41,955 nt of DNA from Bacteroidales bacterium UBA7009 (GCA_002449665.1 DJXH01000052.1:1-41955), one strand, 5' to 3'; shown: positions 6,981-16,382, counted from the stretch's first letter. Notes: generated from the sequence alone by a model not told the origin. Numbers and translations: made by a program.

Positions 6981-8198
6981 ATGCCTAATAAAAGAAAGAT
7001 AATCAATGACCCTGTTTTCGGGTTTATCACTATACCGAGCGACAAGGTGTATGACATTCTGCAGCACCCTTACGTGCAGCGTCTGAACAGGATACGCCAA
7101 CTCGGTCTGTCCTTTATGGTTTATCCGGGTGCGCTCCACAGCCGTTTTCTCCACTCCATAGGCGCGATGCACCTTATGCAGGAAGCCGTCAGCGTGTTGA
7201 GCGGCAAAGGGGTGGATATATCTCCCGCCGAGGCAGAAGCCGCCGAGACGGGCATACTGCTCCACGATGTAGGGCACGGTCCGTTCTCCCACGTGCTTGA
7301 ACATACTCTTGTGGACGGCATAACCCACGAGGAGATTTCGCTTATGATGATGGAGCAGATCAACTGCGAGTTGGGGGGGATAGACACCGCCATTTCCATT
7401 TTCCGCAATACTTATCCCAAGCATTTCCTTCACCAACTTATTTCCAGCCAACTTGACGTTGATAGACTGGACTACCTGTGCCGTGATTCGTTTTTCTGCG
7501 GCGTGGTGGAAGGCAGCGTGGCAAGTTCGCGCATACTTAAAATGCTGAATGTGAGCAGTGATACGCTCGCAGTGGAAGCCAAAGGAATATACTCGGTAGA
7601 GAAATTTCTTGTTGCCCGCCGCCTGATGTACTGGCAGGTGTATCTGCACAAGACCTCCGTGGCTGCCGAGCAACTGCTGATAAAAATCCTCACTCGCGCC
7701 AAGGAGTTGGCTGATAGCGGAGTGGAATTGTTCTGCTCGCCCGCATTAAGGTATTTCCTTTATAATCACATCACTGCCGCTGATTTTGAAAACTCGGACG
7801 AGGCTCTTCGTATGTACTCCCTTCTTGACGACAGCGATGTGCTTTCCGCTATAAAGACCTGGATAAGTGCGGACGACAAAGTGCTGTCTGTCTTGAGCGA
7901 TGCTTTTACCAATCGCAGGCTCTTCAAGGGTAAGTTGTTGAGCAGCAGGCTGACGGAAACAGAACTTGCGCAACTCAAAGACGATTATTCACGCCGTTTC
8001 TCCATAACGCAAAAAGAAGCGGATTATTTCTTTGTAGAGCATGTGTCCTCTTCGCGCACCTACTCAGAGAAAGATGAAGCGATAGATATTTTATACAACG
8101 ACGGTACTGTGCGCGACATAGCCGAAGTGAGCGAGATTTTTAACCTTGAGGCTCTTACGCGCCGTCCCGAAAAACTATATTTATTCTACTATTTATGA
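6981..8198 (+). CDS. HD domain phosphohydrolase (dNTPase-like)
   Basis: Predicted cytosolic metal-dependent phosphohydrolase of 405 aa. The HD fold is seen from the N-terminal FLHSIGAMHLM (56-66, H58), the catalytic LLHDVGHGPFSH (93-104, H95-D96) and the distant Asp in LDVDRLDYLCRDS. The arrangement resembles dGTP triphosphohydrolase relatives. Related HD proteins commonly precede lpxD in Bacteroidota, which fits here. A second ATG at 6971 runs into a stop at once, so 6981 is chosen. Its TGA overlaps the lpxD ATG (ATGA), indicating coupling. Substrate unknown. Confidence 0.88.
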   Translation: MPNKRKIINDPVFGFITIPSDKVYDILQHPYVQRLNRIRQLGLSFMVYPGALHSRFLHSIGAMHLMQEAVSVLSGKGVDISPAEAEAAETGILLHDVGHGPFSHVLEHTLVDGITHEEISLMMMEQINCELGGIDTAISIFRNTYPKHFLHQLISSQLDVDRLDYLCRDSFFCGVVEGSVASSRILKMLNVSSDTLAVEAKGIYSVEKFLVARRLMYWQVYLHKTSVAAEQLLIKILTRAKELADSGVELFCSPALRYFLYNHITAADFENSDEALRMYSLLDDSDVLSAIKTWISADDKVLSVLSDAFTNRRLFKGKLLSSRLTETELAQLKDDYSRRFSITQKEADYFFVEHVSSSRTYSEKDEAIDILYNDGTVRDIAEVSEIFNLEALTRRPEKLYLFYYL

Positions 8199-9208
8199 TG
8201 ACTTTTACAGCACAACAAATAGCGGCTGCCACAGGCGGCAAAGTGTATGGCGACAGTAATGCAAGTGTAAGCGATGTCGCCCCTATTGAGCAAGCCCGAG
8301 AAGGACAACTGTCTTTCGTTTGCGATGAGAAATATATGCCCTTGTTGGCTTCTGCTAATGCCTCTGTCGTTCTGGTCAATACCGCCCTTTTGGACGGACT
8401 GGACTTGCAGCAATACAGGCCTGCTATAGTGGCTGTGGAGAATGCTCGTGCCGCTATTGCCCAACTGCTGCAAGCCGTAGCACAGGTGCTTAATCCGCGC
8501 AGGCAGGGAGTGGAGCAACCGGTGTTCGTGGCAGAGGGAACGGATATCCCTGCTTCTGCATACATCGGGGCTATGGCGTATATAGGCAAGAACGTACATC
8601 TTGGCGAGAACGTGCAGATTTATCCGCAGGCATACATAGGCGACAATGTACGTATAGGCGACAATACCATTATCTACGCCGGTGCCAAAGTGTATTACAA
8701 CTGCTCTATAGGCAAGGATTGTATTATCCACGCCGGAGCGGTGATTGGTGCAGACGGTTTCGGATTTGAGCCGGACGGACAAGGAGTGTATCATAAAGTG
8801 CCGCAGATAGGCACTGTCGTGGTAGAAGACGATGTGGAGATAGGAGCCAATACATGTATTGACCGTGCAATGATGGGAGAGACACATATATGCCGTAACA
8901 CTAAGATAGACAATCTTGTACAGGTAGCACACAATGTTCATATAGGTCAATCCACCGTCCTTTGCGGACAAGTGGGGATTGCCGGTTCCACCACCATTGG
9001 CAGCCGTTGTACGCTGACGGGTCAAGTGGGAGTGGCAGGACATATAGAGGTGGCGGACGGTTGTGTGTTCGGCGCACAAAGCGGCATAACGGGCAGCATT
9101 CGCAAAGCCGGAGTCTATGCAGGTACACCGGCTATAGATGCCAACACTTGGAAAAGAGCGCAAGTGGTAGTGAAAAAACTGCCGGAAATATACGGCAAGA
9201 TGAAATGA
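8195..9208 (+). CDS. lpxD: UDP-3-O-(3-hydroxyacyl)glucosamine N-acyltransferase
   Basis: Third committed step of lipid A synthesis: N-acylation of UDP-3-O-acylglucosamine from hydroxyacyl-ACP. 337 aa, family length. An N-terminal uridine-binding domain (1-105) is followed by a left-handed beta helix of hexapeptide repeats from about 115 (IGKNVHLGENVQI, IGDNVRIGDNTII). HAGAVIGADGFGF (179-191) and the catalytic-type His246 in LVQVAHNVHIG are present. ATG 8195 overlaps the upstream stop, and the stop overlaps the lpxC start (ATGA at 9205). Confidence 0.97.
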   Translation: MMTFTAQQIAAATGGKVYGDSNASVSDVAPIEQAREGQLSFVCDEKYMPLLASANASVVLVNTALLDGLDLQQYRPAIVAVENARAAIAQLLQAVAQVLNPRRQGVEQPVFVAEGTDIPASAYIGAMAYIGKNVHLGENVQIYPQAYIGDNVRIGDNTIIYAGAKVYYNCSIGKDCIIHAGAVIGADGFGFEPDGQGVYHKVPQIGTVVVEDDVEIGANTCIDRAMMGETHICRNTKIDNLVQVAHNVHIGQSTVLCGQVGIAGSTTIGSRCTLTGQVGVAGHIEVADGCVFGAQSGITGSIRKAGVYAGTPAIDANTWKRAQVVVKKLPEIYGKMK

Positions 9209-10104
9209 AACAGGCAACTCTGAGCGGAAGTATATACGTAGAAGGAAAAGGTCTGCATACGGGTTTGCATATCCGTCTTGCTCTCCATCCTGCAGCCGAA
9301 GATTCGGGTATCCGTATCACCCGTACCGACCTTGCCGGCAAACCCTGCTGCGAAGCCCACGTAGGTTATGTGTCAGGGACATCGCGCGGGACGGTACTGG
9401 AAAACGGAGATTGGAAAGTGTCAACAGTAGAGCATCTGCTCTCAGCTTTATATGCGCTGGGGGTTACCAATTGCCTTATAGAAACCGACGGTCCCGAAGT
9501 GCCTATTCTTGACGGCAGTGCGCTGCCATACGTAAGGCTCATAGAGCAGGTGGGAGTCAAACAGCAGGAAACAGAAGCAAAGGAATGGATAGTCAAAGAG
9601 CCGATAGAGTTTGAGCATAACGGCAGCAGAATGCTTATCGAGCCTGCAAACAGGTTTGAAGCGTTCGTGAAGATAGACTTCCCCTCGCCTATAGTACATA
9701 TCCAGTATGCAGAACTGAACGACCTCAATCTTTATGGTAGTGATGTGGCACCGGCTCGCACCTTCTGCTTTTTAAGAGAGATACAAACGCTGCTGCATCT
9801 CGGACTTATCAAAGGCGGCGACCTACAAAACGCCGTGGTCATATACGACAAGAAAATGTGGCAATGGAGCCTCAACCGCCTTGCCGACAAACTCGGGCAA
9901 CCGCGTATGGATAACAAGCAACTCGGTTACCTGTGCGAACTCAAGTTCCACAACGAACCGGCACGGCATAAACTGCTTGACCTGATTGGCGATATGTCGC
10001 TACTCGGTGTCCGAATAAGAGGGCGTATTACTGCAGAAAAACCCGGACACGGCTTTAATACGTGGTGCGGAAAACAACTCCGAGACAAAGGACTGATAGT
10101 ATAA
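9205..10104 (+). CDS. lpxC: UDP-3-O-acyl-N-acetylglucosamine deacetylase, stand-alone (no FabZ domain)
   Basis: Zinc deacetylase, the committed step of lipid A synthesis. From the ATG at 9205, which overlaps the lpxD stop, the protein is 299 aa. Zinc ligands are H77 (STVEHLL), H255 and D259 (EPARHKLLDLIGD); the catalytic E76 and H282 (AEKPGHGFNT) are present. The open frame extends back into lpxD to 8962, but that part is a shadow. Many Bacteroidota make LpxC as a fusion with the dehydratase FabZ (about 460 aa); here the protein ends after the deacetylase domain, and lpxA starts 23 bases later, so no FabZ is encoded at this locus. Confidence 0.95.
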   Translation: MKQATLSGSIYVEGKGLHTGLHIRLALHPAAEDSGIRITRTDLAGKPCCEAHVGYVSGTSRGTVLENGDWKVSTVEHLLSALYALGVTNCLIETDGPEVPILDGSALPYVRLIEQVGVKQQETEAKEWIVKEPIEFEHNGSRMLIEPANRFEAFVKIDFPSPIVHIQYAELNDLNLYGSDVAPARTFCFLREIQTLLHLGLIKGGDLQNAVVIYDKKMWQWSLNRLADKLGQPRMDNKQLGYLCELKFHNEPARHKLLDLIGDMSLLGVRIRGRITAEKPGHGFNTWCGKQLRDKGLIV

Positions 10105-10127
10105 CGGAAAATAAAAACACTATATAT

Positions 10128-10913
10128 ATGATTTCACCATTAGCAAGCATCCATCCGGATGCCAAAATAGCGGACAACGTAGAGATAGGTCCGTTTGTGT
10201 TCATTGACAAAGATGTCGAGATAGGAGAGGGTACGATAATAGATGCCAACGCCACCGTATGCGAACATACGCGTATAGGCAAACGCTGCCACGTCTTCCC
10301 CGGAGCGGTAGTGGGAGCAATACCCCAAGACCTGAAGTTCAAGGGCGAACTGACCTACACCTTTATCGGCAACGACACCGTCCTTCGAGAGTGTACCACC
10401 GTCCATCGCGGTACCGCATCCAAAGGCAAAACCAAAGTGGGCAATAATTGCCTTATTATGGCATACTGCCACGTGGCTCACGATGTGGAGATAAAAGACA
10501 ACGTCATTATGTCCAACGCCACCCAACTCGCCGGCGAAGTGATAGTGGAAGACTATGCCGTCATAGGCGGCGGCACACTCGTCCACCAGTTCACTCATAT
10601 CGGTCCGCACGTAATGATTCAAGGCGGCAGCCATATCAACAAGGACGTACCGCCGTACGTTATGGCAGCGCGACAGCCGGTGCAGTACTGCGGCATAAAC
10701 AGCGTAGGCTTGAGCCGCCGTGGGTTTACCAAAGAACAGATAGACACCATACAACAGGCATACAGACTTATCTTCCAGTCAAGCCTCAACACCACGCAGG
10801 CTATAGACAAAGTGCTTGAGGTGCTGCCCGCCTCGGCTGAAAGAGAAACAATAGTGGATTTTATACGTTCTTCCGCTGCTACGAGAGGAATAATAAAAGG
10901 TATGCTTAATTAG
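10128..10913 (+). CDS. lpxA: acyl-ACP--UDP-N-acetylglucosamine O-acyltransferase
   Basis: First step of lipid A synthesis: transfer of a hydroxyacyl chain from ACP to UDP-GlcNAc. 261 aa from ATG 10128 (MISPLASIHPDAKI), normal length. Hexapeptide-repeat beta helix in the N-terminal two thirds (DNVEIGPFVFIDKDVEIGEG), catalytic-type His118 in CHVAHDVEI, and GGGTLVHQFTHIG. The C-terminal helical part contains LSRRGFTKEQIDTIQQAYR, typical of LpxA. In-frame sequence back to 10062 lies inside lpxC and is not used. Confidence 0.97.
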   Translation: MISPLASIHPDAKIADNVEIGPFVFIDKDVEIGEGTIIDANATVCEHTRIGKRCHVFPGAVVGAIPQDLKFKGELTYTFIGNDTVLRECTTVHRGTASKGKTKVGNNCLIMAYCHVAHDVEIKDNVIMSNATQLAGEVIVEDYAVIGGGTLVHQFTHIGPHVMIQGGSHINKDVPPYVMAARQPVQYCGINSVGLSRRGFTKEQIDTIQQAYRLIFQSSLNTTQAIDKVLEVLPASAERETIVDFIRSSAATRGIIKGMLN

Positions 10914-10945
10914 AATTTACACGAACTTTACGCAAAACATTTTAT

Positions 10946-12667
10946 ATGGAAACAGAAGAAAAAAGCCTCAATTTCATTGAGCAAATAGTGGAAAAAGACC
11001 TGCAGGAAGGCAAGAACGACGGACGAATACAAACCCGCTTTCCGCCCGAACCCAACGGCTACCTGCACATAGGACACGTAAAAGCCATCTGTATGGACTT
11101 CGGTATAGCCGAAAAATACAACGGCGTATGCAACCTGCGCTTCGACGACACCAACCCCGTAAAAGAAGATACCGAATATGTGGACTCCATAGAGCACGAC
11201 ATACGCTGGCTCGGTTTCCACTGGGGGAATATATACTATGCTTCCGACTACTTTGAGCAACTATACAACCTTGCCATCCGTTTTATCAAGGAAGGTAAAG
11301 CCTACGTGGATGAGCAGACCGCCGAGCAGATAGCCGAGCAGAAAGGTACGCCTACCGAACCCGGTACAGCCTCACCTTATCGCGACAGACCGATAGAAGA
11401 GAACCTGCGCCTCTTCCAAGCCATGCAGAACGGCGAGATAGAAGACGGACGTATGGTATTGCGTGCGAAAATAGATATGGCGAACCCCAATATGCACTTC
11501 CGCGACCCGATAATGTATCGTATCATCACCACCCACCCGCACCACCGCACCGGCAGGCGATGGAACGTATATCCGATGTATGACTTCGCACACGGACAAA
11601 GTGACTACTTCGAGGGCGTAACCCACTCTATATGCACCCTCGAGTTTGTCGTTCACCGCCCGCTCTACGACTACTTTATCGACCAATTCGCAGGCGAAAA
11701 TTTTGCAGGTCTGTCGCCTTACGGACCCGAATATCGTCCGCATCAGTATGAGTTTAACCGCCTGAATATCACCTATACCGTAATGTCCAAGCGCAAGATG
11801 CTGCAACTCGTCAAAGAAGGTCTTGTAGCAGGTTGGGACGACCCGCGTATGCCGACCGTTTGCGGTCTGCGCCGTCGCGGATATACGGCTCAAGCCATAC
11901 GCGACTTCATAAGTAAAATAGGTTATACCAAAGTGGAGGGAATGATAGACCTTGGCTTGCTTGAGCATACCGTGAGAGAGAACCTCAAAGAGACAGCTCC
12001 GCGCGTCTGCGCTATCTTCGACCCTGTCAAACTCGTCATCACCAACCATACGGGCGAAAGCGAAACCATAGTGGCGGAGAACATAGACGGACATCCCGAA
12101 CTCGGAACAAGGCAGATGACTTTCTCCCGCGAACTCTACATTGAGCGCGGCGACTTCCTCGAACAAGCCGACAAGAACTTCTATCGCCTAAGTCCTAACG
12201 GACGAGAGGTGCGCCTCAAGAGCGCGTATATCATACAAGCCACCGGCTGCGAAAAAGATGCAGACGGTCGTATTACAACTGTCTATGCTACCTACGACCC
12301 TGAAAGTAAGTCGGGTACGGAAGGCGGCAACCGCAAGACCAAAGCCACCATCAACTGGGTGGACTGCTCAACGGCAATCGACGTAGAAGCACGCCTGTAT
12401 GACCGTCTCTTTAAGGTGGAGAACCCCTCGGCTGAAGAAGGCGATTTCCGCGAACTGCTCAACCCCGATAGTTTGAAGGTAGTAACGTGCAAAGCAGAGA
12501 GTTCGCTCCGAGAGGTGATGCACAAACCCCAAGTGATTGACGGCATCGCACAGTGCAAACACTTCCAACTGCTCAAACAAGGCTACTTTGTCGTTGACCC
12601 AGATACAACGGACGAACACCTTGTGCTCAACCGCACGGCAAGCCTCAAAGACAACTGGCAGAAATAA
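10946..12667 (+). CDS. glnS: glutamine--tRNA ligase
   Basis: Class I aminoacyl-tRNA synthetase charging tRNA-Gln, 573 aa, close to the usual size. Signatures are PPEPNGYLHIGH (33-44, HIGH at 41-44), FDDTNP (66-71), and the KMSKS-like MSKRK (280-284). The stretch TSxxSxxDWRGFxWG-like region LGFHWGNIYYASDYF and WDDPRMPT are typical of GlnRS instead of GluRS. A beta-barrel anticodon-binding region fills the C-terminal 220 residues. It follows lpxA by 32 bases in the same operon. Direct glutaminylation suggests that GatCAB is not needed for Gln-tRNA here. Confidence 0.96.
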   Translation: METEEKSLNFIEQIVEKDLQEGKNDGRIQTRFPPEPNGYLHIGHVKAICMDFGIAEKYNGVCNLRFDDTNPVKEDTEYVDSIEHDIRWLGFHWGNIYYASDYFEQLYNLAIRFIKEGKAYVDEQTAEQIAEQKGTPTEPGTASPYRDRPIEENLRLFQAMQNGEIEDGRMVLRAKIDMANPNMHFRDPIMYRIITTHPHHRTGRRWNVYPMYDFAHGQSDYFEGVTHSICTLEFVVHRPLYDYFIDQFAGENFAGLSPYGPEYRPHQYEFNRLNITYTVMSKRKMLQLVKEGLVAGWDDPRMPTVCGLRRRGYTAQAIRDFISKIGYTKVEGMIDLGLLEHTVRENLKETAPRVCAIFDPVKLVITNHTGESETIVAENIDGHPELGTRQMTFSRELYIERGDFLEQADKNFYRLSPNGREVRLKSAYIIQATGCEKDADGRITTVYATYDPESKSGTEGGNRKTKATINWVDCSTAIDVEARLYDRLFKVENPSAEEGDFRELLNPDSLKVVTCKAESSLREVMHKPQVIDGIAQCKHFQLLKQGYFVVDPDTTDEHLVLNRTASLKDNWQK

Positions 12668-12686
12668 ATCCGCAAACAGGTAAGAG

Positions 12687-13103
12687 TTGAAGTGGCAACC
12701 CAAAATACAGAATAAGCAGGGCAAGGACTATATCTTCTGCGACTGGCGCAGAAAATATGTACGCCTCACGCCCGAAGAATGGGTAAGACAGCATTTTCTC
12801 CACTATCTCGTGGAGGAAATGCTTTATCCTAAAATGCTGATTGGCGTGGAGTTGCAACTGCAAGGCAGACGTGCTGATGCCGTGGTCTATGACAAGACGA
12901 TGCTGCCTTGGATGCTCATTGAGTTTAAGGCGGATACGGTATCGCTCTCTCAGCAGACTTGGGATCAAGCCGCCGCCTATAACCGCCAACTGAACGTAAA
13001 ATGGTGGGTTATAAGCAACGGACGAAACACGCTTATCGCCCGCAACGATAAAGAACGAATAGAGACAAGAGAACAACTACCGAGATATGGACAGAGTGAT
13101 TGA
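12687..13103 (+). CDS. small HsdR N-terminal-like (PD-(D/E)XK) protein
   Basis: 138 aa from a TTG at 12687, 19 bases after glnS. It matches the stand-alone type I restriction enzyme R N-terminal domain family (HSDR_N_2). Visible features are KYVRLTPEEWVRQHFLHYL (23-41) and a nuclease-like core with D64 (RRADAVV) and E79-x-K81 (LIEFKAD), then DQAAAYNRQL and WWVISNG. No HsdM, HsdS or helicase part is nearby, so a restriction role is unlikely. Free-standing versions are common in Bacteroidota beside core genes. The C-terminus overlaps phoH by 17 bp. Whether it cuts DNA is unknown. Confidence 0.8.
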   Translation: MKWQPKIQNKQGKDYIFCDWRRKYVRLTPEEWVRQHFLHYLVEEMLYPKMLIGVELQLQGRRADAVVYDKTMLPWMLIEFKADTVSLSQQTWDQAAAYNRQLNVKWWVISNGRNTLIARNDKERIETREQLPRYGQSD

Positions 13104-14043
13104 ACTGAACGAGTCAATCGACACCGCCGCCTTCTACGGCGTTAATAATAAGAACTTTGTGTGTCTGAAAAATCAGTTTCCCGCAGTGAGAATCATTGCG
13201 CGCGGCTACCACGTCAAAGTGAGCGGTGCAGACAAAGCCGTTGAGAGTTTTGTTGCCGCCCTTCACCTTCTCGAAGACTATTGCCTGAAGACCGGCACAC
13301 TGACCGAACAGGAACTGCTGCGGCTTATACACGGCGAACAGCCCGCTGAAAAACCTGCCGACCGGCTGATTCTCTACGGAGTAAACGGCAAGGCTGTAAC
13401 AGCGCGCAGCGACAACCAGCAACTGTTAGTGGAGCGATATGCACAGTGCGACCTCAACTTCGCCGTCGGCCCTGCCGGCAGCGGCAAGACATATACTGCT
13501 ATCGCGCTCGCCGTCAGAGCATTAAAGCAGAAAGAAGTGAAGCGTATCATTCTCAGCCGCCCCGCCGTGGAAGCAGGAGAAAAACTCGGATTCCTCCCGG
13601 GCGATATGCGCGAGAAAATAGACCCCTATCTGCAGCCGCTCTATGATGCTCTGCAAGATATGATACCGAGGCAGAAACTAAACGAATATATAGAGCGCGG
13701 AACTATACAGATAGCACCGCTTGCTTTTATGCGCGGACGCACCTTAAGCGATGCCGTTGCCATTCTTGACGAGGCACAAAACACTACTATACCGCAACTT
13801 AAGATGTTCCTTACCCGACTCGGTATCAACAGCAAAATGATTGTAACGGGCGACCTTACGCAGATAGACCTGCCCGCAAGTCAGACCTCCGGACTGAAAG
13901 ACGCTATCGCAAGGCTCCGAGAAGTGAAAGGGGTAGGGATAACGGAGTTCAACGACAAAGATATTGTTCGCCACCCGCTTGTAGGACGGATAGTGAAAGC
14001 GTATGATAAGTTGAAAACGGAAACTGTAAAAGAGCAGGATTGA
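13087..14043 (+). CDS. PhoH family ATPase (PhoL/YbeZ type)
   Basis: Cytosolic P-loop ATPase of 318 aa, related to YbeZ/PhoH proteins linked to RNA metabolism and ribosome maturation. The N-terminal 95 residues form a KH-like region. Walker A GPAGSGKT is at 128-135, then LSRPAVEAGEKLGFLPGD (156-173), Walker B AILDEAQ (225-231) and GDLTQIDLP (255-263). The ATG at 13087 sits inside the end of the preceding gene. It is the last gene of the plus-strand operon, and only 5 bases separate its stop from the convergent DUF4296 gene. Confidence 0.93.
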   Translation: MDRVIELNESIDTAAFYGVNNKNFVCLKNQFPAVRIIARGYHVKVSGADKAVESFVAALHLLEDYCLKTGTLTEQELLRLIHGEQPAEKPADRLILYGVNGKAVTARSDNQQLLVERYAQCDLNFAVGPAGSGKTYTAIALAVRALKQKEVKRIILSRPAVEAGEKLGFLPGDMREKIDPYLQPLYDALQDMIPRQKLNEYIERGTIQIAPLAFMRGRTLSDAVAILDEAQNTTIPQLKMFLTRLGINSKMIVTGDLTQIDLPASQTSGLKDAIARLREVKGVGITEFNDKDIVRHPLVGRIVKAYDKLKTETVKEQD

Positions 14044-14048
14044 AAATC

Positions 14049-14537
14049 CTACTTCAAACGCAGGATAACAGGCTTCAGCCCATAGATGTTTTGCTTTATT
14101 ATACTGTCTATTTCCTGCTTTACCTTTTCCTCGCTCGGTTTAGGTGAATTTGACTTTTTAGACAGTTGCATTTCAGTTAGTTTGACAAGCGAGTCCAACT
14201 CTGTCTTGCTTTCGGTCAGGCGGTCTATTACGTGCGGGTAAATCTTGTCAAACAGCAGCGGATGGGCTGTGTACCAGACAAGTGATGAGTCAAACTGCGC
14301 CTGCGTAATGCCATGTTTTTCAAGTACAAACGTATAACATTCATATCTTAATGTATCGTGTCCCAATCGCCAACCTGCCACACTCACAACGCCGTCCGTG
14401 AAATGGAGGTCATACAGCACATCTTCCATTTCGCTTGACGACAATACGCCGCGAGGACGGCAGCCCGCAAGCGAAACGGACAAGGCTATGGCCGCTAATG
14501 TCAGCAGCCGAAATATGAGTGAACGACTGTTGCTCAT
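14049..14537 (-). CDS. DUF4296 lipoprotein
   Basis: 162-aa predicted lipoprotein. The signal peptide (1-25) ends in the lipobox SLAGC with Cys26. Residues 32-115 (SSSEMEDVLYDLHFTDGVV and YTFVLEKHGITQAQFDSSLVWYTAHPLLFDKIY) match the DUF4296 pattern of Bacteroidota; the C-terminal tail is charged and low complexity. The family lies next to lspA in many Bacteroidota, as here, where the start overlaps the lspA stop by 4 bp. No function is established. Confidence 0.85.
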   Translation of the reverse strand: MSNSRSLIFRLLTLAAIALSVSLAGCRPRGVLSSSEMEDVLYDLHFTDGVVSVAGWRLGHDTLRYECYTFVLEKHGITQAQFDSSLVWYTAHPLLFDKIYPHVIDRLTESKTELDSLVKLTEMQLSKKSNSPKPSEEKVKQEIDSIIKQNIYGLKPVILRLK

Positions 14538-15121
14538 TTCTTTTCGTTATCTGTTTTGGTTTTGGACGGTGTGAGAGAGGTGTCCAAATCTTGTCTGAAC
14601 CAAATAATAAGAGCGAAGACGGCGATGGTGATGCACGAGTCGGCGAAATTGAATACGGGTCGAAAGAACAGACATTCGCCTGCCGAGTTGGTGATGATTG
14701 GGAAATAGAGCATATCTATCACCCGCCCATAGAACCAACCGGCGTAGCCGAAGAGTTTGCCGTAGAAGATACAGTCTATTATATTGCCTAACGCACCCGC
14801 AAGCACGAGCGAGAGCATAGCAAGAAAAGAAGTCCTCACCGGTTGTCCCTGTCCGGAGCGTTTGAGCAGAACGTGTATGTAGTAGGCAATACAGCCGACG
14901 GCAATAATGCGAAAAACAGTGAGGAAAAGTTTGTCAAACCACTCAATGCCGAAAGCCATTCCGTTGTTCTCCACGTAGCATAGTTCAAAGAAAGGCAGTA
15001 TTTTTACCGACTCACCGAGATTGAAAGCCGAGCGAACATAAAGTTTGAGTGCTTGGTCAATAGCCACAAGGGCTATGACCAAGCATATTATCATACAGCG
15101 TTGTAGGTTAGTGCGAGACAT
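14534..15121 (-). CDS. lspA: lipoprotein signal peptidase (signal peptidase II)
   Basis: Inner-membrane aspartyl peptidase that removes the signal peptide of prolipoproteins after lipid attachment. 195 aa with four hydrophobic segments (about 9-25, 65-85, 97-115, 155-175). Catalytic Asp residues are D116 (LGNIIDC) and D161 (FNFADS); ENNGMAFGI (51-59) is the conserved N/G-rich loop. About 35 residues separate the two catalytic motifs, longer than in Escherichia coli, as is usual in Bacteroidota. It lies 4 bases after metK and overlaps the DUF4296 gene by 4 bp. Confidence 0.95.
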   Translation of the reverse strand: MSRTNLQRCMIICLVIALVAIDQALKLYVRSAFNLGESVKILPFFELCYVENNGMAFGIEWFDKLFLTVFRIIAVGCIAYYIHVLLKRSGQGQPVRTSFLAMLSLVLAGALGNIIDCIFYGKLFGYAGWFYGRVIDMLYFPIITNSAGECLFFRPVFNFADSCITIAVFALIIWFRQDLDTSLTPSKTKTDNEKK

Positions 15122-15125
15122 AAAA

Positions 15126-16382
15126 TCAGTGCAAGCCGAAAGCCGCTTTTATTTCGTTAGTCTTGTCAAGTTTTTCCCACGTAAAGAGTTCCACCTGCTT
15201 TTCAAACTTGTTGCCGTTGCCGTCATAGAATGAGCGTGTTACCGTTTCCGGTTTGCGTCCCATGTGTCCGTAGCGGGCAGTCGGCTCATATATAGGCTGT
15301 GCGAGGTTGAGCATACGCTCTATTCCGCGCGGCGTGAGGTCAAAGAGGTCGTTTATCGCGCCTGCTATCTCTCCATCGGGGCGAATGCCGGTGCCGAAAG
15401 TATTGACGGAGATACTTACCGGTTGGGCCACGCCTATGGCGTAACTGACTTGTACAAGCATCTCTCTTGCCACGCCCGCAGCCACCATATTCTTGGCTAT
15501 ATAGCGAGCGGCGTATGCGGCTGAACGGTCCACTTTGCTCGGGTCTTTGCCGGAGAACGCACCTCCGCCGTGTGCACCTCTGCCGCCGTAGGTGTCAACA
15601 ATTATTTTTCTGCCCGTCAAGCCCGTGTCTCCGTGCGGACCGCCTATGACAAACTGCCCTGTAGGATTAACGAGCAGGCGGAAGTCGCCTTGGAGCAGCG
15701 AAGCATAACGCTTGTCGCGAGTGGCAACAAGAGGCAGGAGAATATTGCGTATGTCGTCTGCTATCTGCTGTTGGGTCGCTGTGGGGTCGTGTTGGGTGGA
15801 GACTACTATAGTGTCTATGCGAACAGGGCGGTTGTGCTCGTCGTACTCTATTGTTACCTGACTCTTGGCATCAGGGCGGAGGTAAGTCATCTGCCGGCCC
15901 TCTTTGCGAATACGTGCAAGGGTATAAACAAGAGTATGGGCAAGGTCAAGTGTGAGCGGCATATAGTTGTCAGTCTCGTCTGTGGCGTAACCGAACATCA
16001 TTCCTTGGTCGCCTGCTCCCTGTTCAGCCGCACCGTCAACGCCCATCGCTATGTCTGCACTCTGTTCGTGCAGTGCGGTGAGAACACCGAGACTCTCGGC
16101 TTCAAACTTATAGTCGGACTTCGTATAGCCAATGCGTGCTATCACATCGCGCGCAACGCGCTGTACATCAACCCAGTTGTTGCTCGTTACCTCGCCAGCC
16201 ACTATCACCTGACCTGTGGTAACAAGTGTCTCGCAAGCAACACGACTTTTGGGGTCAAGAGCAAGAAAATTGTCAAGTACTGCATCGCTGATTTGGTCTG
16301 CAACTTTGTCGGGATGACCTTCGGAAACAGATTCCGAGGTGAAGAGATAATGCCCTTTGGGCAAAGAAGTTAATGCGTTCAT
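15126..16382 (-). CDS. metK: S-adenosylmethionine synthetase
   Basis: Makes S-adenosylmethionine from methionine and ATP. 418 aa, within the range for the family. Hallmarks are SEGHPDKVADQISDA (20-34), the hexapeptide-type motif GAGDQGMMFGYA (122-133), and the glycine-rich GGGAFSGKDPSKVDRSAAY loop. ATG 16382 begins MNALTSLPKG. It leads an operon with lspA and the DUF4296 gene, transcribed from the promoter at 16478-16509 after a leader of about 90 nt. Confidence 0.97.
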   Translation of the reverse strand: MNALTSLPKGHYLFTSESVSEGHPDKVADQISDAVLDNFLALDPKSRVACETLVTTGQVIVAGEVTSNNWVDVQRVARDVIARIGYTKSDYKFEAESLGVLTALHEQSADIAMGVDGAAEQGAGDQGMMFGYATDETDNYMPLTLDLAHTLVYTLARIRKEGRQMTYLRPDAKSQVTIEYDEHNRPVRIDTIVVSTQHDPTATQQQIADDIRNILLPLVATRDKRYASLLQGDFRLLVNPTGQFVIGGPHGDTGLTGRKIIVDTYGGRGAHGGGAFSGKDPSKVDRSAAYAARYIAKNMVAAGVAREMLVQVSYAIGVAQPVSISVNTFGTGIRPDGEIAGAINDLFDLTPRGIERMLNLAQPIYEPTARYGHMGRKPETVTRSFYDGNGNKFEKQVELFTWEKLDKTNEIKAAFGLH

